A DNA stretch of 64,000 nucleotides from an uncultured Prevotellaceae bacterium (GTDB lineage Bacteria > Bacteroidota > Bacteroidia > Bacteroidales > Bacteroidaceae), in the NCBI GenBank assembly GCA_902789415.1, contig CADAOD010000005.1, forward strand, positions 1 to 64,000. Direction: 5' to 3'. A program made the position numbers and the translations under genes. Position 1 is the first letter of the stretch; the number at the start of each line of letters is the position of its first letter. The notes under the pieces are model-generated. The model was not told the DNA's origin. It was given only the letters and a program-made list of their open reading frames with translations, and made no database searches. Positions 1-6,609 of the stretch are shown one piece after another.

Positions 1-8
1 GATTGTTG

Positions 9-16
9 TACCTTTG
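9..16 (+). promoter_or_regulatory. Promoter -7 box of the first operon
   Basis: TACCTTTG matches the Bacteroidetes -7 consensus TAnnTTTG. It lies 48 bp before the first small ORF, and the -33 part would fall outside the window. The same GTTGTACCTTTGCA core occurs in front of the HU-like pseudogene near 10 kb, so the two operons may share promoter ancestry. Confidence 0.6.
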
Positions 17-63
17 CAGGTGGTTCTGGGAACCATTAGTGATAAACTTAAAACAGCAAAAGC

Positions 64-165
64 ATGAATCAACAAAGTAAAGCAATCAGATTATTACGGT
101 TGGGCGTCACCTATCAGGTGGCGCCCTTCTTAGGGTTCCTATCGTTTAGAATTATTATTAACTAA
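64..165 (+). CDS. Small ORF of 33 residues in the leader of the M15 peptidase operon
   Basis: An ATG-to-TAA frame of 33 codons lies between the promoter and the peptidase gene, 12 bp before it. The peptide is basic at the N-terminus and hydrophobic at the C-terminus. I do not recognise a family. The frame contains a strong hairpin (arms 102-111 and 117-126, one G-T wobble, followed by TTCTT), so the stretch could instead be an untranslated leader with an attenuator-like stem. Related Bacteroidales loci often carry tiny hydrophobic peptides beside an amidase or peptidase, which is the only reason to list it as coding. Confidence 0.3.
   Translation: MNQQSKAIRLLRLGVTYQVAPFLGFLSFRIIIN
102..130 (+). 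other. 10-bp stem hairpin in operon leader
   Basis: GGGCGTCACC and GGTGGCGCCC form a 10-bp stem (one wobble) with a TATCA loop, followed by TTCTT. It may act as a weak terminator or attenuator before the M15 peptidase gene. Confidence 0.5.
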
Positions 166-177
166 AAAAATAACAAG

Positions 178-651
178 ATGAAGAAACTAATCATTGATGC
201 AACCATGCATCTAACAGAGCATTTCACGCTGGGCGAGATGTGTTACTCAGCAACAGCCGAAGCTAAACAGATTCCTAACATCCCCCTGAAGCAGCACATC
301 ACGGCGATGCAGACCCTTTGCAAGCGCGACCTGGAGCCCGTGCGTAGCCAGTTGGGACTGCCCATCAAGGTGAACAGTGGCTACCGCTGCCAGATGCTCA
401 ACCAGATGGTGGGCGGTGTGCCCACGTCGCAGCACCTGAAGGGCGAGGCTGCCGACATCACCATTCCCCGCAGTCACCGTCCGTTCGGTCACCCCACGGA
501 TGAGCAGGTAGCACGCCTGATTATGCGCTATGCCGAGCAGTATGCCGACTTCGACCAGCTCATCCTCGAACACCGTGGCAACAGCTGGTGGGTGCACATC
601 AGCTGCCGCATTAACTATCGACTCAACCGACACCAAGTGATTAAAGATTAG
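178..651 (+). CDS. Peptidase M15-type (D-Ala-D-Ala carboxypeptidase-like) muralytic enzyme
   Basis: The 157-residue protein fits the Peptidase_M15_3 family (PF08291), zinc enzymes that cut peptidoglycan stem peptides. The signature SxHxxGxAxD is visible as SQHLKGEAADI near residue 85, and WWVHIS near the C-terminus supplies the third zinc histidine. The upstream GYRC motif is also typical. There is no signal peptide, so release would need a holin or lysis, as with phage endolysins. It lies 3 bp before the DUF4373-like gene and belongs to the same operon as the primase-helicase, a combination seen in Bacteroidales genomes and probably derived from a phage or mobile element. The start ATG follows an A-rich leader without a clear ribosome binding site. 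Confidence 0.85.
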   Translation: MKKLIIDATMHLTEHFTLGEMCYSATAEAKQIPNIPLKQHITAMQTLCKRDLEPVRSQLGLPIKVNSGYRCQMLNQMVGGVPTSQHLKGEAADITIPRSHRPFGHPTDEQVARLIMRYAEQYADFDQLILEHRGNSWWVHISCRINYRLNRHQVIKD

Positions 652-654
652 AAA

Positions 655-1344
655 ATGAAGAATAGGGGTTTTATTAAGTTATACCGCAGCATGCTGTCGA
701 AGCCTGAGATGACCGACCTTGTTAACGAACAGGGTGCGGTCGGCTTCGGCGTGTACCTGATGATAGTGCTGCACCTGTCGCAATGTGATGATAACGAAGG
801 GATGTTCACCAATGGACAGCTCAGAGCTTTTGCTGCCCAAGCGAAAACGACCCGACGAAATGTGCGCCATATTATTGAGGATTTCGGTCTGTTCGAGATC
901 AACGGAAACCGATTTAAAACCGCAACAAAATCGGAAGAAAGTAGCAACAAAACCGAAACAAAATCATCACACTCACATGCGCGTACTAATAGGTACGCAC
1001 GCGAAGAAATAGAAATAGATATAGAAAAAGAAAATAAAGAAAAAGGCACGAAGGTTCCCGATATGATCGGACCTTCGGCCTACGAGATGGTGACGCGCGC
1101 GGGCCTGCGACAGGGTGGTCATGGCGAGCCCGTGCCTTGGTGGGCACCGCCACAGCGCGATGTGTACATGGTGTGGAGCCTGGTGGCCGATGCCTGGGTG
1201 CCGCCATCGCAGATAGATGTCAAGGCCGAACGCCGGCGCCATGATGAGATGCAGCCAGCCGACTTTATGATGAAAACGGCCTGGGAAGTACTAACCGAAG
1301 AGGAACAAACAAGAATACAAGACGATGCAAAACGACAACTTTAA
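655..1344 (+). CDS. DUF4373 / Lin1244-Lin1753-like winged-helix protein
   Basis: The first 110 residues (beginning MKNRGFIKLYRSMLSKPEM) resemble the Lin1244/Lin1753-like (DUF4373) N-terminal domain of phage replication-initiation-like proteins: a FIKLYR start, a small compact helical domain and an RNVRHIIEDFGLF helix typical of a winged helix. The middle (about residues 95-130) is a low-complexity charged linker rich in K and E, and the C-terminal part has no domain I recognise. Role by analogy: DNA binding to load the primase-helicase encoded directly downstream. The two genes overlap by 20 bp, which implies translational coupling. Function is inferred from family and context. Confidence 0.65.
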   Translation: MKNRGFIKLYRSMLSKPEMTDLVNEQGAVGFGVYLMIVLHLSQCDDNEGMFTNGQLRAFAAQAKTTRRNVRHIIEDFGLFEINGNRFKTATKSEESSNKTETKSSHSHARTNRYAREEIEIDIEKENKEKGTKVPDMIGPSAYEMVTRAGLRQGGHGEPVPWWAPPQRDVYMVWSLVADAWVPPSQIDVKAERRRHDEMQPADFMMKTAWEVLTEEEQTRIQDDAKRQL

Positions 1345-3220
1345 ACCACAAAAGCAGTGGCAGCAAACCAGCACAGGCTACTACATAGTGCCCATCGAGA
1401 AGCTGGACGTAAAGGGCGCCCAAAAGGATAAGGACAACAAACCCAACCTGAAGGCGCTTGGCAAAACGATAGTGCGTTGCAAATGTCCCGACTGTAGCGA
1501 CACGCGCAAGCACCAGGACGAGCACTGCGTAAGGCTCGACACATTGACCGGCATGGGCAAGTGCTACAACTGTGGCTTCCACTTCATCATCAGCACTAAA
1601 GTGGCCGACTACAACAAGAAACGTGGCTATCAGAAAAAGAAATTCAAGTTGCCCGATACCAGCAAGCTGCGACCGATCGACGCCATCGGTATCGACTATC
1701 TGCTGAAGCGCAAAATTCAGCCGCAAACGGCCGCGAAGGCTGGTGTGCGCTCGGCCACCCGTACCATCGATGGCATTGAACGCTCGTGCCTGGCCTTTAC
1801 CTATCGTGAGGGTAACAAGGTGGTAAACATCCAGTATAAAACCACCAGCAAAGACTTTGCTGTTGAGAGCGACTGCGAGCTGATACCTTGGAATATTGAT
1901 GCGGCCATCGGACACGACACGCTGATTATCACCGAGGGGATGATGGATGCGCTGGCGCTGATGGAATGCGGGTTCGACAATGTGATATCGGTATCGAACG
2001 GCGCCGAGAGCGATGTGCGAACCTTCGACCGCTTTCGCTACAGTCATCTGGATGGCATACGCACCATTTATCTGGCTGGCGACATGGACGATCCTGGCGT
2101 GGAGCTGCGCAACAAACTGGCGCTATACTTTGGCGAGGCCCGCTGTCGCATAGTGGAATGGCGCGTAGGTGAAGACACAGCTAAGGATGCCAACGAGATG
2201 CTGATGGATTACGGCGTGGATGCCGTGCTGCAGTGCATTAACCACGCCCAACCGTGCCCGATTGTGGGTGTTGAGACTATCGACGACTATCGTGAGCGGG
2301 CTAAATACATTTGGGAGCACGGCATCGAACCAGGCAAAACCGTAGGGTGGGGTGAATTCGACGGGTACATACAGTTTGAGCCAGGGCGCACGGTGATTAT
2401 AGTGGGAGAGCCTAACACGGGTAAAAGTACCTTTGCCGACGACCTGATACTGAACCTGGCGTTGCAGCACGGATGGAAGGCTGCACTGTATTCGCCCGAG
2501 ATGTTTCCACCCGAGCGCCACATTGAGCGATTGGCCACCACCATAGCCGGGCGCAAGTTTCGCAAGGAGCTGGTGCAAACCGAGCGTGGCGTAGATTATC
2601 ACAAGCCGCAGATACCGGAGCGCATGGCCGACAGGATTCTTGACTGGCTGAGCGAGAACATCTTTTTTATTACCGAAACATCGGGCCGAACCATCCACAA
2701 GCTACTGCATCGTGCCGAACAGCTGCAGCAGCGTTACGGCATACAGCAGTTGCTATTGGATCCGTTTAACTATATACAGCTGCCCGAGGGGGCCAAGAGC
2801 GATACGATGAAGATAGGCGATGTGTTGGCCGAGATTGAGTTGTGTGCCCACCGCACGGGACTGCTGATATTTGTGGTGGTGCACCCATCGAAGCCGCAGA
2901 AGGGCGAGCAGATTGATTCGCTTTACAATGCCAGTGGTTCGGCTGAGTTCCGTAACCGTGCCGACTATGGACTGGTGCTGGTGAACGACGACAAGCAGGG
3001 TACGCGCAACGGATATCACCTGTTGAAGATCATCGTGGATAAGGTGCGCGACGATGCCATGGGGCATAAGGGCACCTGTCATGTGTCGTTCAATCCCCAG
3101 AACTACCGTCATGGCATGGTGCAAACCATCCATCAAACGGAGCAATATAATACTTACAACATCCTGGATATCAGTCCTCACTGCTGGCTCGACCAAGGTG
3201 TAGAGCAAACCATTTTTTAA
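1325..3220 (+). CDS. Bifunctional DNA primase-helicase (zinc finger, Toprim, RecA-type helicase)
   Basis: The 631-residue protein has the T7 gp4/Twinkle layout. A CxxC...CxxC zinc finger lies at residues 53-82 (CKCPDC, CYNCGF). A Toprim domain follows, with TEGMMDA near 202 and GDMDD near 252. A DnaB/RecA-like ATPase has Walker A GEPNTGKST near 360, Walker B LLLDP near 476 and VVVHPSKP near 520. It should make primers and unwind DNA for a mobile element or phage. No separate DnaB, polymerase or integrase is seen nearby, so its replicon is either outside the window or degenerate. It starts inside the previous gene and is followed 11 bp later by a zinc-ribbon gene. Confidence 0.88.
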   Translation: MQNDNFKPQKQWQQTSTGYYIVPIEKLDVKGAQKDKDNKPNLKALGKTIVRCKCPDCSDTRKHQDEHCVRLDTLTGMGKCYNCGFHFIISTKVADYNKKRGYQKKKFKLPDTSKLRPIDAIGIDYLLKRKIQPQTAAKAGVRSATRTIDGIERSCLAFTYREGNKVVNIQYKTTSKDFAVESDCELIPWNIDAAIGHDTLIITEGMMDALALMECGFDNVISVSNGAESDVRTFDRFRYSHLDGIRTIYLAGDMDDPGVELRNKLALYFGEARCRIVEWRVGEDTAKDANEMLMDYGVDAVLQCINHAQPCPIVGVETIDDYRERAKYIWEHGIEPGKTVGWGEFDGYIQFEPGRTVIIVGEPNTGKSTFADDLILNLALQHGWKAALYSPEMFPPERHIERLATTIAGRKFRKELVQTERGVDYHKPQIPERMADRILDWLSENIFFITETSGRTIHKLLHRAEQLQQRYGIQQLLLDPFNYIQLPEGAKSDTMKIGDVLAEIELCAHRTGLLIFVVVHPSKPQKGEQIDSLYNASGSAEFRNRADYGLVLVNDDKQGTRNGYHLLKIIVDKVRDDAMGHKGTCHVSFNPQNYRHGMVQTIHQTEQYNTYNILDISPHCWLDQGVEQTIF

Positions 3221-3231
3221 TTTATTGTTTA

Positions 3232-3414
3232 ATGGAATACATAACTTGTACGCGTTGTGGGCAAACGTTGCCGCGCAGCAAATTAGAACGCATGAAGACG
3301 GGCACGTACCGTCGGGTGTGCAACCACTGTAAGTGGCTCTACTACGTAAAGCCATCACGCGATCGGCGCATCCTGCGCGACCTGGAGGCCCGCCACCATC
3401 CCGACAAAAAGTAG
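3232..3414 (+). CDS. Small zinc-ribbon protein, last gene of the primase operon
   Basis: The 60-residue basic protein has CTRCG near residue 6 and CNHCK near residue 31, giving a four-cysteine zinc ribbon, followed by an Arg/Lys/His-rich tail. This suggests nucleic acid binding, but I cannot assign a named family. It follows the primase-helicase by 11 bp, so it is probably co-transcribed. Its stop codon lies inside the first copy of the AAAAAGTAGCTTTTCG repeat, so the 3' end may have been remodelled by the repeat. Confidence 0.6.
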   Translation: MEYITCTRCGQTLPRSKLERMKTGTYRRVCNHCKWLYYVKPSRDRRILRDLEARHHPDKK

Positions 3415-3508
3415 CTTTTCGCCCTCCGAAAAGTAGCTTTTCGCCTAACGGGAGTTTACCTCTCACTCATCAAAAAGTAGCTTTTCGTGCACCAAAAAGC
3501 TACTTTTT
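3406..3508. repeat. Cluster of AAAAGTAGCTTTTCG palindromic repeats
   Basis: Three direct copies lie at 3406-3421, 3427-3443 and 3472-3487, and one inverted copy at 3494-3508. The copy at 3427 is itself a perfect palindrome (CGAAAAG-TAG-CTTTTCG). A degenerate copy occurs near 3653. Related copies occur 42 kb away at 45406 and 45469, so this is a dispersed element. Copies sit just behind gene ends, which suits a terminator or REP-like role. Confidence 0.75.
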
Positions 3509-3513
3509 ATTTT
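3472..3513 (+). terminator. Terminator hairpin formed by inverted repeat copies
   Basis: The repeat at 3472-3485 pairs with its inverted copy at 3495-3508 to form a 14-bp stem, followed by a T-rich run. It is positioned to end the primase operon and, being symmetric, could work in both directions. Confidence 0.6.
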
Positions 3514-3539
3514 TGCCACTGCAAGAGCTGATTCTTAGA

Positions 3540-3570
3540 GCCCTGCCAGGAACCTGTCCCCTGGCAGGGC
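3540..3570. repeat. Perfect 11-bp inverted repeat, TGCCAGG...CCTGGCA type
   Basis: GCCCTGCCAGG and CCTGGCAGGGC are perfect complements with a 9-nt loop. The core is nearly the reverse complement of the hairpin at 5803-5825, so the ATPase/toxin region is bracketed by two inverted copies of the same element. Confidence 0.65.
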
Positions 3571-3848
3571 TTCAGTCAATCCTTCTTGCCAGATAAGATG
3601 AAGTCAGCCTATTGTGATTTGCTACGAAAACGAATAAGCAGATTATAGCGTACAAAGTAGCCTTTCGCAAAAAGTATCGTTTTTTTTTGAGTTAAATTAG
3701 CATAAATTGACACTGAAATTGTCAATGCATATTATGAATGCGTATAATTGCAAAATAAATATTTGGTAGTTTCAAAACTTCTTTCTATCTTTGCAGCAGA
3801 AAAAATTTAAACTCATAAGAGAATTTCTTCTCAATTGAAAACGTATTT
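3571..3848. other. Non-coding upstream region of the ATPase gene
   Basis: No gene is seen. The stretch holds a degenerate AAAGTAGCCTTTCG copy near 3655, a run of nine T near 3680, and a 7-bp inverted repeat ATTGACA/TGTCAAT at 3707-3726 that could be an operator for the promoter at 3763-3793. Confidence 0.5.
3763..3793 (+). promoter_or_regulatory. Promoter of the ATPase gene
   Basis: TTG at 3763-3765, 20 bp, then TATCTTTG at 3786-3793: a full Bacteroidetes promoter 55 bp before the start codon. Confidence 0.75.
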
Positions 3849-5006
3849 ATGGCTTCGCTGCATATAAAAAGTTTTGGTCCAATAGTGGACTCAACTAGAA
3901 TTGAGTTGACACCCTTAATGGTTCTCATAGGGCGTCAGAGTGCTGGTAAGAGTACTTTTATGAAGGTGCTCTGCTTTTGCCGTTGGATAGAGAAGAAGAT
4001 CATGGTATCTACCGACGACATAGTTAGCCAGTACACCCACTACAACCGCTTCGTCAAGGAACTCAAGCTGTTCTATCGCTTCAATGACGAGTTTTTTACA
4101 GATGACACCCACCTCATGTATGATGGCGATAACATCACTATTAATTATCATGGTGTGAATGGCAATGCCCAAATCCTTCGAAAGAAGTCATTTGCCGAGA
4201 AGAGGTTTAATACTAAGTTGTGCTACATTCCTGCCGAAAGAAACCTTATTTCGGCCATCCAGAATGTCGATAAAACCTACAAAGCTACTGAACGCGATGT
4301 TTTGTTCAACTTCATCTACGAATGGGATGAGGCAAAGACACCTTACACCAGCGAGCATCCCTTTAAGTTGGCTGCAACCGGAGGATTCAGTTATGTGAAT
4401 AAATCAGGTGCAGATGTGTTAGTTCGCGAAGATGGCACTGAGACTCCTGCCTTTTATGCATCGAGCGGCATGCAGAGCGTAATGCCTATGGATGTAATGG
4501 CTAACTACGTCACAGATTGCGTAGGAAATAATGCTTCGCTGTCGATGCATGAGCGCAATGAGATTAGCAAGACAGATAATGGTCATTCGTACAGACGGCT
4601 TGAATATCAGTCGGCTCAGTTGTTTATCGAGGAACCAGAACAGAATCTGTATCCCGAGTCACAAAAACTGGTGGTTTTGAGTTTGGTGCGTTCATTAAAG
4701 AAAGCCTTGGTGAACGGTTCGGAGCAGAGTATGACTGTTGTGACCACTCACAGCCCGTATGTAATGTCGGTGGTGAATGTATTGCTGGCAGCTTCTATTG
4801 CAAAAGAAAAAGAACTGAAGCAGACTGTTGTTTCGGACGACTGCATTCTTTCTTCAAAGAGCATCTCTGGATTTTATATCGATGAGAATGGAATCTTCCA
4901 AAACATCATGGACAGCGAAATACCTATGCTCAGTGGCAATGATCTGGATGGAGTGTCGGAATGGGTGGATGAGAGCATAAGTAAGTTGAACGAGATTCAT
5001 CGGTAG
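3849..5006 (+). CDS. ABC/AAA-type ATPase of a putative two-gene defence module
   Basis: The 385-residue protein is a soluble ABC-class ATPase of the AAA_15/AAA_21 (OLD-like) kind. Walker A is GRQSAGKST near residue 28. An ABC signature-like ASSGMQS lies near 205, Walker B with catalytic glutamate LFIEEPEQ near 260, and the switch histidine TTHSPY near 302. It has no membrane segment and no Toprim domain. ATPases of this kind act as sensors in many anti-phage systems, paired with a small effector. The next gene begins 24 bp downstream and looks nuclease-like, so the two probably work together. The region appears more AT-rich than neighbouring genes, which hints at transfer. The defence role is inferred; the ATPase call is firm. 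Confidence 0.8.
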   Translation: MASLHIKSFGPIVDSTRIELTPLMVLIGRQSAGKSTFMKVLCFCRWIEKKIMVSTDDIVSQYTHYNRFVKELKLFYRFNDEFFTDDTHLMYDGDNITINYHGVNGNAQILRKKSFAEKRFNTKLCYIPAERNLISAIQNVDKTYKATERDVLFNFIYEWDEAKTPYTSEHPFKLAATGGFSYVNKSGADVLVREDGTETPAFYASSGMQSVMPMDVMANYVTDCVGNNASLSMHERNEISKTDNGHSYRRLEYQSAQLFIEEPEQNLYPESQKLVVLSLVRSLKKALVNGSEQSMTVVTTHSPYVMSVVNVLLAASIAKEKELKQTVVSDDCILSSKSISGFYIDENGIFQNIMDSEIPMLSGNDLDGVSEWVDESISKLNEIHR

Positions 5007-5029
5007 TATATGCAGTAGATGGTAACATC

Positions 5030-5347
5030 GTGACTGAAGGCCAACGTTGCGACAAGTTGGTACTTGTCAGGCGAACGGCAAAAGATGTTACGCCCGAGCA
5101 ATGGACGGAGTCCTTTGTAGAGCTGAAGGGGGTGGATACAAATCATGCCATCGATCAATTGCGACAGACTTTGAAGAAGGCGCTTTTCAAACATCCATCA
5201 AATGATGATGTGCGTGCCCGCATTGTGGCACAATCTTTTCCTTCCAACAAGTCTAATCCTGCGATGGAGAAGGCAAAGCAAGAGTTTCGCAAAGATTACA
5301 ATTGTGACCTCCGCGGCATGAAAACCGGTCAAGAGGATAAGCTATAA
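5030..5347 (+). CDS. Small PD-(D/E)XK-like protein paired with the ATPase
   Basis: This is a 105-residue frame with a GTG start. No ATG is available in frame, but the frame stays open back to 4985 and the upstream residues (VVYAVDGNIVTEG) read like real protein, so the true start is uncertain and could lie upstream at an unusual codon. RCDKLV followed about 24 residues later by FVELKG resembles the D...ExK core of PD-(D/E)XK nucleases, and DQLRQTL resembles the following helix. I do not recognise a named family. It follows the ATPase by 24 bp without a promoter, so it is probably the effector or partner of a two-gene system. Confidence 0.55.
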   Translation: MTEGQRCDKLVLVRRTAKDVTPEQWTESFVELKGVDTNHAIDQLRQTLKKALFKHPSNDDVRARIVAQSFPSNKSNPAMEKAKQEFRKDYNCDLRGMKTGQEDKL

Positions 5348-5433
5348 CAAAGCAAAGGATTCCCCGCTAAAACCGGGCAGTGTTGCGAATCGCGACGGGA
5401 TCACCGTTTTGTGTACAAAAAGTCCTCAAAAAC

Positions 5434-5464
5434 TTGGAACTTTCAAAAATAAACTCTATCTTTG
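5434..5464 (+). promoter_or_regulatory. Promoter of the antitoxin gene
   Basis: TTG at 5434, 20 bp, TATCTTTG at 5457-5464, with the start codon 28 bp downstream. The 5348-5433 stretch before it shows no gene or clear terminator. Confidence 0.75.
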
Positions 5465-5492
5465 CAACCGAATAGCAAGAAAGGAAAATATT

Positions 5493-5690
5493 ATGTCGTA
5501 TAGTGAATTAGCACAAATGGAACTCATGAATGCTATTAATAGCATTAAATCCGAATCGGAACTGATTGAGTTCAGAAACATGTTAGCGAAATACTTCGCC
5601 GACAAAGCCCAAAAAGCGATTGATGCTTTATGGGATAATGGTGCCATTAACAATGACACTATCGAAGAGTGGGGCAAAGAACATATTTGA
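5493..5690 (+). CDS. Antitoxin-like small protein of a PIN-toxin pair (C-terminus probably altered)
   Basis: The 65-residue protein starts at the ATG 28 bp after the promoter. It begins MSYSELAQMELMNAINSI, has a helical acidic body (ELIEFRNMLAKYFADKAQ) and ends IEEWGKEHI. It resembles the short helical antitoxins encoded before PIN-domain toxins in Bacteroidales (from memory of the family, not a search). Those usually run several residues further; here the frame stops inside the toxin remnant, so the deletion that removed the front of the toxin probably also trimmed this end. It may be a functional orphan antitoxin. Confidence 0.55.
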   Translation: MSYSELAQMELMNAINSIKSESELIEFRNMLAKYFADKAQKAIDALWDNGAINNDTIEEWGKEHI

Positions 5691-5868
5691 TTGTGCTATT
5701 GCTGCCAATGCAGAGTATATCGTTACTAACGATAAGCATTTCGATGTACTGAAAAACATCCCCTGGCCAAAGCTTGCAGTAATAACCATTAAAGAGTTGG
5801 CATGCCTGGGGACAGGTCCCTGGCATTTTTTGTCCCCTGGCATATTGGGGATCAGCCTTTTTCTTTGA
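5686..5868 (+). pseudogene. C-terminal remnant of a PIN-domain toxin
   Basis: Immediately after the antitoxin and overlapping its stop codon, another frame reads FDCAIAANAEYIVTNDKHFD and continues LKNIPWPKLAVITIKE. This is the typical C-terminal part of PIN-domain ribonucleases, where the two acidic residues (DCA and TNDKHF) help bind metal. The N-terminal two-thirds, with the first catalytic aspartate and a start codon, is missing. The tail runs into a hairpin repeat at 5803. No toxin activity is expected. Confidence 0.7.
5803..5831 (+). terminator. Hairpin with T run, TGCC...GGCA type
   Basis: TGCCTGGG and CCCTGGCA form an interrupted stem followed by TTTTTT. The sequence is close to the reverse complement of the inverted repeat at 3540-3570. 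It could terminate the toxin transcript and belongs to a repeat family. Confidence 0.5.
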
Positions 5869-5915
5869 AATAAAGTTAAAATAGTAATATTTTGCACAGA
5901 AAACAAAGAAAATAT

Positions 5916-5946
5916 TTGTTTTGTGTACGAAATATAACTATATTTG
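5916..5946 (+). promoter_or_regulatory. Promoter of the AbiE operon
   Basis: TTG at 5916, 20 bp, TATATTTG at 5939-5946. This position rules out the TTG codon at 5944 as the start of the downstream gene. Confidence 0.75.
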
Positions 5947-5973
5947 CACCATTCAAGCACTATATGTATTTTG

Positions 5974-6609
5974 ATGACACCGTTTGAGAACATAGGCAAT
6001 ATCCCCTTTTATGTTAATGTGCTAAGTGCGTTTTTTCCGAACCATAAGCATATTAACGAAAAGGCGCGCGCGCTCGAAAAGAATGGCCAGATTATACGCT
6101 TAAAGAAGGGAATGTACGTGGCCAGCAAGATGGAAACCGGTAAGGAACTGTCGAAGGAACTGATAGCCAATCACATTTACGGACCATCGTATGTGGGCTG
6201 CGAATATGCCTTGCGCTATTATGGGTTGATTCCTGAACGTGTGTATCAGGTAACATCAGTTACCACCAAGCACTCCAGAGATTTTGAGAATGCTGTAGGC
6301 CGTTTCAGTTATCAGAACTGCTCGCCAGAATACTTCGCTGTTGGCGTTAGAATAGAGCAGGTCGATGGTGTTAGTTTCTTGATAGCTACCCCCGAGAAGG
6401 CACTTTGCGATGTGATTAACTTTAGCAAGTGTCTGAATCTACGTTTCATGAAGGATGTAGAGACTTATCTTGAGGAAGACATCCGTTTTGACACTGACGC
6501 ACTTGAGAACTTTGATATCGAACTTCTTGAACGATGTGCATTAGCAAGCCGCAAGCAATCGAGTATTAATACGTTAATAAAGTATATTAAGCATGTCAGA
6601 CATCTTTGA
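5974..6609 (+). CDS. AbiEi-like antitoxin / transcriptional repressor
   Basis: The 211-residue protein starts at the ATG after the promoter. An N-terminal winged helix (about residues 10-50, ending with the IIRLKKGMYV wing) is followed by the AbiEi-type domain (YVGCEYALRYYGLIPE, and TPEKALCDVI near 137). Type IV AbiE systems pair this repressor/antitoxin with the AbiEii nucleotidyltransferase toxin and act in abortive phage infection. The next gene overlaps by 17 bp, the usual arrangement. It probably represses its own promoter. Function is inferred from family and gene order. Confidence 0.82.
   Translation: MTPFENIGNIPFYVNVLSAFFPNHKHINEKARALEKNGQIIRLKKGMYVASKMETGKELSKELIANHIYGPSYVGCEYALRYYGLIPERVYQVTSVTTKHSRDFENAVGRFSYQNCSPEYFAVGVRIEQVDGVSFLIATPEKALCDVINFSKCLNLRFMKDVETYLEEDIRFDTDALENFDIELLERCALASRKQSSINTLIKYIKHVRHL

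Noticed and set aside
3406..3508. Possible CRISPR array
   Set aside because: Units are short and palindromic, spacing is irregular, one copy is inverted and no cas genes are present.
3333..3596. 87-codon plus-strand frame over the zinc-ribbon gene end and repeats
   Set aside because: It is out of frame with the zinc ribbon and mostly codes repeat sequence.
5944..5973. Upstream TTG start for AbiEi
   Set aside because: The codon is part of the -7 box itself, so it would not be transcribed as a start.
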